Shown here piece by piece: positions 60,120-64,000 of a DNA stretch of 64,000 bases (positions are counted from its first letter, which is position 1; each line of letters starts with the position of its first letter). The notes beneath the pieces are model-generated. The model saw only the letters and a list, made by a program, of their open reading frames with translations. It ran no database searches and had not been told where the DNA came from. The DNA lies in assembly GCA_030737875.1 (NCBI GenBank), contig CM060920.1:480778861-480842860 (forward strand). The letters are read 5' to 3'. A program made the translations under genes and the position numbers. Origin of the DNA: Allium sativum (Eukaryota > Streptophyta > Magnoliopsida > Asparagales > Amaryllidaceae).

Positions 60120-60528
60120 ATTAAAAAGATCCAGCATAAATAGATCATAAAATACATAATTTCATAAGTAACATGTATGTAAAAAGACAAGTATGAAAAT
60201 CATAAACATTGTAAAACATATACGAACATATAATATAGTCATTTAACATGCAAAATGTAAAATAACAAAAGATTAATATGGCTAGATTTGAGTTTTTTAA
60301 TTATAATTCTAGTTCAGTCACAAATTTAAATTTTAACCAAAAAAAACTAAGATCTCGGATGATATTCCAGTATTTCGTCTCGGTCGATATATCGTTCGAT
60401 ATTGCAATATCTCGGGCGATATATTCGAAAGGAGATTTAGAGTGATATTTGATGTTTCATTTCGGAAGGAGCCCAAAAAAAGATCTCGGAAGAGATCTCG
60501 GGCGATATTTGCGAGATTTGAAATAGTG
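60120..60528. mobile_element. hAT-like MITE, right part
   Basis: Repeats of AGATCTCGG and GATATTTCG-like words, ending GATTTGAAATAGTG before ATTAGGAC (60529-60536). See the left part at 17605. Confidence 0.75.
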
Positions 60529-60536
60529 ATTAGGAC

Positions 60537-60966
60537 TATACTTAGGTGTTGTGGGACTGTTCTTCCATGGACTCCAAGATGCAGAAGGTCCTTCTAGAGT
60601 TGCGGACAATGGATGATGTCGTGGTTCTATAACAATTGATTTTCTGCAAGCCCAAATTGCGATTTGTTCAAGAAAACTTAATCTCTATGAAGTAGTTTTC
60701 TTTTCATAGTATAATTCACGTTGCAATTCAAGTTGTTGTTGCTGATAATGATGGATTTTGTCTATCTTGTATCGAGTAGAAGGTGAAACTAAGAGCTTCT
60801 TTTTGTTTCTCTTGGCATCTGGAGTGTATCCAGTATGATAATCTTGCCATTTGTATTCCGGGTTTTTGTTTCGAATTGGAGATATTAGAACATCAATTGA
60901 TTCAGAAGAGTTTTTCTCTGATGATTTCGCTGGAATTGGTTTTGTTGCAGTTGATTTGTTTGACAT
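60537..60966 (-). pseudogene. Unidentified minus-strand frame interrupted by the MITE
   Basis: ATG at 60966; 93 codons then TAG (60685-60687), after which the same frame stays open to the MITE and beyond it to 17510. Basic and polar, with a QQQQLELQREL stretch. Together about 175 residues. I do not recognise the family. It lies between copia gag-pro remnants and the copia 3' end, so it may belong to element G. Confidence 0.45.
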
Positions 60967-61031
60967 AATATTTTAATTTTGAATAAGGCAGAAAAACTAT
61001 ATTGGTCAGCAAAAGAAAAAGGTTCTTTTAG

Positions 61032-61082
<51 letters not shown>

Positions 61083-61489
61083 AATATAGAGGATGGAAAA
61101 AGCATAAAAGTAGCAGCTAAGAAATAAACAAATGGTGTGTTTATCTATAGCCACCAGTTTTTTAGAAATTTTGTTAGTCTGTTATTGGATTATCTAAAAA
61201 TAGTTTCAGCAAAATATATATGTGACATTACATAGTATAATAAGTTGAATATGAAAATTAATGCAGCTCATTTGGTAATTAAGCTTAGCTAGAGAATAAA
61301 AGCACCAGGGTTCAAAACCATATGAGCACACAATATTTTATTTTTGGATTTTTTATCTATACGTATCTTTTTACAATTATCTTATGAATTTTTAGAAACA
61401 TACAACAATCATTTTCTTTTAAAAAACAATAGTATTTTAATTTAATAAAAATTAACTGGAAACAATTATAACCAAGAGATAAATTAGAT
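60967..61489. other. AT-rich spacer with compound microsatellite
   Basis: (AT)n followed by (GTAT)n at about 61031-61081. No gene seen; RT and integrase of G are missing here. Confidence 0.7.
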
Positions 61490-62650
61490 ATTGTAATTGC
61501 TCGCATTGTTCTTTGCCGATGATATATCCTTTGGAATTATCTCCAAATGTGGCAGTTCCTCCTTTATAGTAAATAACATTGGTCAGGATTTCCTTGTCTC
61601 CTATCATATTTTTTGAGCAACCACTGTCGAGTATCTATTTTCCTCTATTTCTAAGTGGGACCTGCAAAAAATATATAACAGACATTGGTACACACTTCCT
61701 CCGTTAGGGTCCTAAGAGTTAGGTCTTAGGAAACCAAACCCATGAGGGTTCAGTGTCCCTTTTAAAAATATAGTTAATATTATTATGCATAGTTTCTAAG
61801 AAACTTTTATTATACTCATTCCTAATCAGAAAATTGTTTGTCATTGGCACCCATGTACTAATATTTTTCAAAGACATTTTCTTTGAAACAAAATTTGGTT
61901 TCTTTATACTAGAAATAATAGGCTTGCTGGATCTTGAATTTTTCATAGTAATAATTTTCTGTATATATCCTAGTCCTTTTTGCTAGCAGTAGGTTGAGAA
62001 TTTTCTAAAATTCTACAAAAAATTTCTCTACCATTGTTGAAATTATTAATATTTTTAGAAATATCATCTAATTTTAACTTAAGACTATAATTATCTACTT
62101 CGATAATTTTAATCTTAGTGTTGAAATCATGATTTTCAGAAACAAACTATTTTTCTTTTTTATTTTCAATTTCTTGACTCAATAAAGAAAGTTGAGAATT
62201 AACATCGGATAGAGATTCTTGAAGTTTTCTAATTTCATCCTCTAAAATCTCTTTTTCATCTTTTAACAAATCTTTTTCAAATTCTACTTTTTTCTTATCC
62301 TCGTTTTCTTGTTTAAACTTTCTTTTATAATTATTTCTATATTTTAGAATTTATGTATTAATTTCAACCATTTCTTCATAAGTAAAATCACTAACCTCGG
62401 TCTCTTTGGTCATAAAGCACACATTTTCTTGTTCATTGCCGTTATCACAATCACTTTCCGAAGTCGAAAAGTCTGAATCATCCCATGTAACCGAGAAAGC
62501 TCGCCTTTTAGACTTCTCCTTTTTGTTGTGATTTTTCTTTAGCTCTGGACAATGTTTTTGAAAATGTCCAATTTTGTGGCAATTGAAGCACTTAATCAAG
62601 GATGGATCAACCTTATTATCTTTCATGGGATTCTTTTTTGAATTCTTAAT
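61490..62650 (-). pseudogene. Element G: copia gag (zinc knuckle, coiled coil) and protease remnant
   Basis: Minus strand, read from 62626: CCHC knuckle CFNCHKIGHFQKHC (residues 13-26), then SVTWDDSDFSTSESD and CFMTKETEVSDFTYEEM, a Glu/Lys/Leu coiled-coil stretch (about 61,980-62,340) and WVP/WFPK repeats (near 61,720-61,850). A protease piece follows with LDSGCSKNMIGDK and YYKGGTATFGDNSKGYIIG (61,500-61,630). Frames shift several times and stops are frequent. The order and motifs fit a SIRE-like copia Gag. It is cut by E upstream. Confidence 0.75.
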
Positions 62651-62659
62651 CTAACCCTT

Positions 62660-64000
62660 TGTAAAGACCCGCAACTCCCCCGTAAAGGAAAGCGTCGGAT
62701 AGTTCGAGAACAAGCCACAACAGAACGCATACAAAGAACATTTCATTGTATATTACAACAATGCATCAGATTACAAGAATATACAGAGTTTAAAAGAATA
62801 TTACACAGAATTATCAGAGATTTAAATTACATTTAAATACAACGCAGCGGAAAATAATACAATAAACAACTAGAAGAAGATATACGGATACAAAGCTTTC
62901 CGGATATCGTTCCAGCTGTAAACCAGGATCCTGTGAATATAAATCTGCAAAACCAAACTACTAGCTGCCCGTGTCGAAAATAGGGGCACCCAGAGTTTAG
63001 GTTAAAACAATAAACTCCAGGTCAGTCATGTGACTGGTGTGAGAACTAAAACAGTTATTAATCTTTATTTTAAAGTTAGGTAAATCAAGGGACCACGCCG
63101 TATAACACGGAACGGGTTTCCTCCCAAGAATACCAGTGCATAAAACAAACAGCGCAATGCTAAATAAAGAAAAATGAAGCTGTTATAAGACCCAGGTCCC
63201 ATCACACAATGCAACGCAGTCGAGGATAGGGTTTTCCCTTATAACAGCCAAAGAATGCTTGATACGTTTAAAACAAATCATTTGATACTATAATAAGTGC
63301 ATAGTGTATAAAACAACTTCAAATCATAAGTATCAATCATAGGCGGCATAAGCGCCCCATCCCACTATGTCGCCATATATAGGATATACAATCAAAACCG
63401 CAAAGTCTCGTATTTGGAAATTGGATTTCCATCTATGAACCGAGGCAAAAGATAGTCCTCAACCGATTCGAGACTGCCTAGCCCCAGCCTCAGGATCAGA
63501 GCTCGAGTGACCCTAGGAGCGACAGGGCCGGTCCACCGATGTGGATTAAAATGCCTGAACACTACGTTTCCCCGCCCTTTGGGGCGTAAATGAGCCACTA
63601 AATGACTCCATCGGTTCGAGAACGACCGATCAATCCGAGGCGCCTCGCAACAGCAACAACCACATAAGTCAAACTCGTCAGGGCGTGTAAAACCACTGAC
63701 GCCACTTCTAACTAGGAAGAAACGCAGGCCCTCCCTGAGGTCCTTTCTCCCGTTTTTGGTTCATACCGGGTGTGAAACTCGCGAAGTAAACGTTACACAA
63801 AGCTACGCCACAAAGGCCGTGCTTTGATCATCACCACAAGACTTTGCTTTTCAACAGAAGCCTTGATCATTTGCATCTTAGCATGCCACACAGGCAAACC
63901 ACTCTATGCAACCGATATCAGTCACACAGAATGAAATCCAATGTCAGACACACAGTCCATTTACAAGTCCGTTCTGGGGCTGAACGAAACCGGAGGCACC
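62660..64000 (-). repeat. Element E: start of a further Ty3/gypsy-type LTR, truncated by the window
   Basis: TGTAAAGACCCGC begins abruptly inside copia G. Layout echoes the A and B LTR 3' ends: CAGCGGAAAATAA near 62,846 and a CAGGTCAGTCATGTGAC region near 63,020 against CAGCGGAAA and GGGTCAGACATAAAG in A and B. No partner LTR or target duplication is visible, so class and orientation are inferred. No coding frame in this part. Confidence 0.5.

Overview
The window is intergenic heterochromatin of a flowering plant. It is made almost entirely of LTR retrotransposons inserted into one another, and I see no intact host gene, tRNA or rRNA gene. The plant assignment rests on a plant chromovirus with a chromodomain, Tat-lineage Ty3/gypsy elements with two RNase H domains, copia elements resembling the SIRE lineage, initiator-tRNA-Met primer sites and a hAT-like MITE. 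Letters A-G are my own labels for elements.

Layer by layer. The oldest material is a broken minus-strand copia element G: gag/zinc knuckle/protease at 61490-62650, an unidentified reading frame at 60537-60966 plus 17510-17604, a decayed plant-transposon-like ORF at 15855-17046, a polypurine tract at 15413-15428 and LTR remnant 15144-15412. Into the G LTR went F, a decayed minus-strand Tat element (5' LTR 14350-15143; gag, protease and start of pol in 1-2960, running off the window). Chromovirus A (2964-14212, minus, TSD ATTTG) then inserted 2 nt upstream of the F gag start codon. A is nearly complete: 3.07-kb LTRs, PBS, PPT and one gag-pol frame carrying two stops.

A hAT-like MITE (17605-17951 plus 60120-60528, 8-bp TSD) sits in the unidentified frame of G. 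Inside it lies compound element B (17952-60114, TSD AAAAC) with the order LTR-internal-LTR-internal-LTR. Both internal parts are exactly 1690 bp of non-coding, deleted A-like sequence, so B looks like a LARD-type non-autonomous relative of A. The middle LTR of B is split by C (27431-52682, plus, TSD AGACC), a young Tat element with 920-bp LTRs, a gag-pro-pol frame and a spliced antisense gene downstream of pol. That antisense gene is split by D (36244-47480, plus, 8-bp TSD), a gag-only copia element. At the right edge a further LTR start, E (62660 onward), interrupts G.

LTR divergence sampled by eye follows the nesting: A about 3%, B about 1%, C about 0.9% (8 differences in 920 bp), D about 0.3%. 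The most interesting signals are: (1) a paired inverted-repeat structure in A and B LTRs whose stems differ by compensatory base changes; (2) a TAG-CAA-TTA readthrough-type stop between gag-pro and pol of C; (3) the spliced antisense gene of C; (4) a TATA box inside a perfect G-box palindrome in D; (5) copy-number-variable palindromes in the promoter part of A and B LTRs; (6) a dense TCGGRTCGG motif across C.
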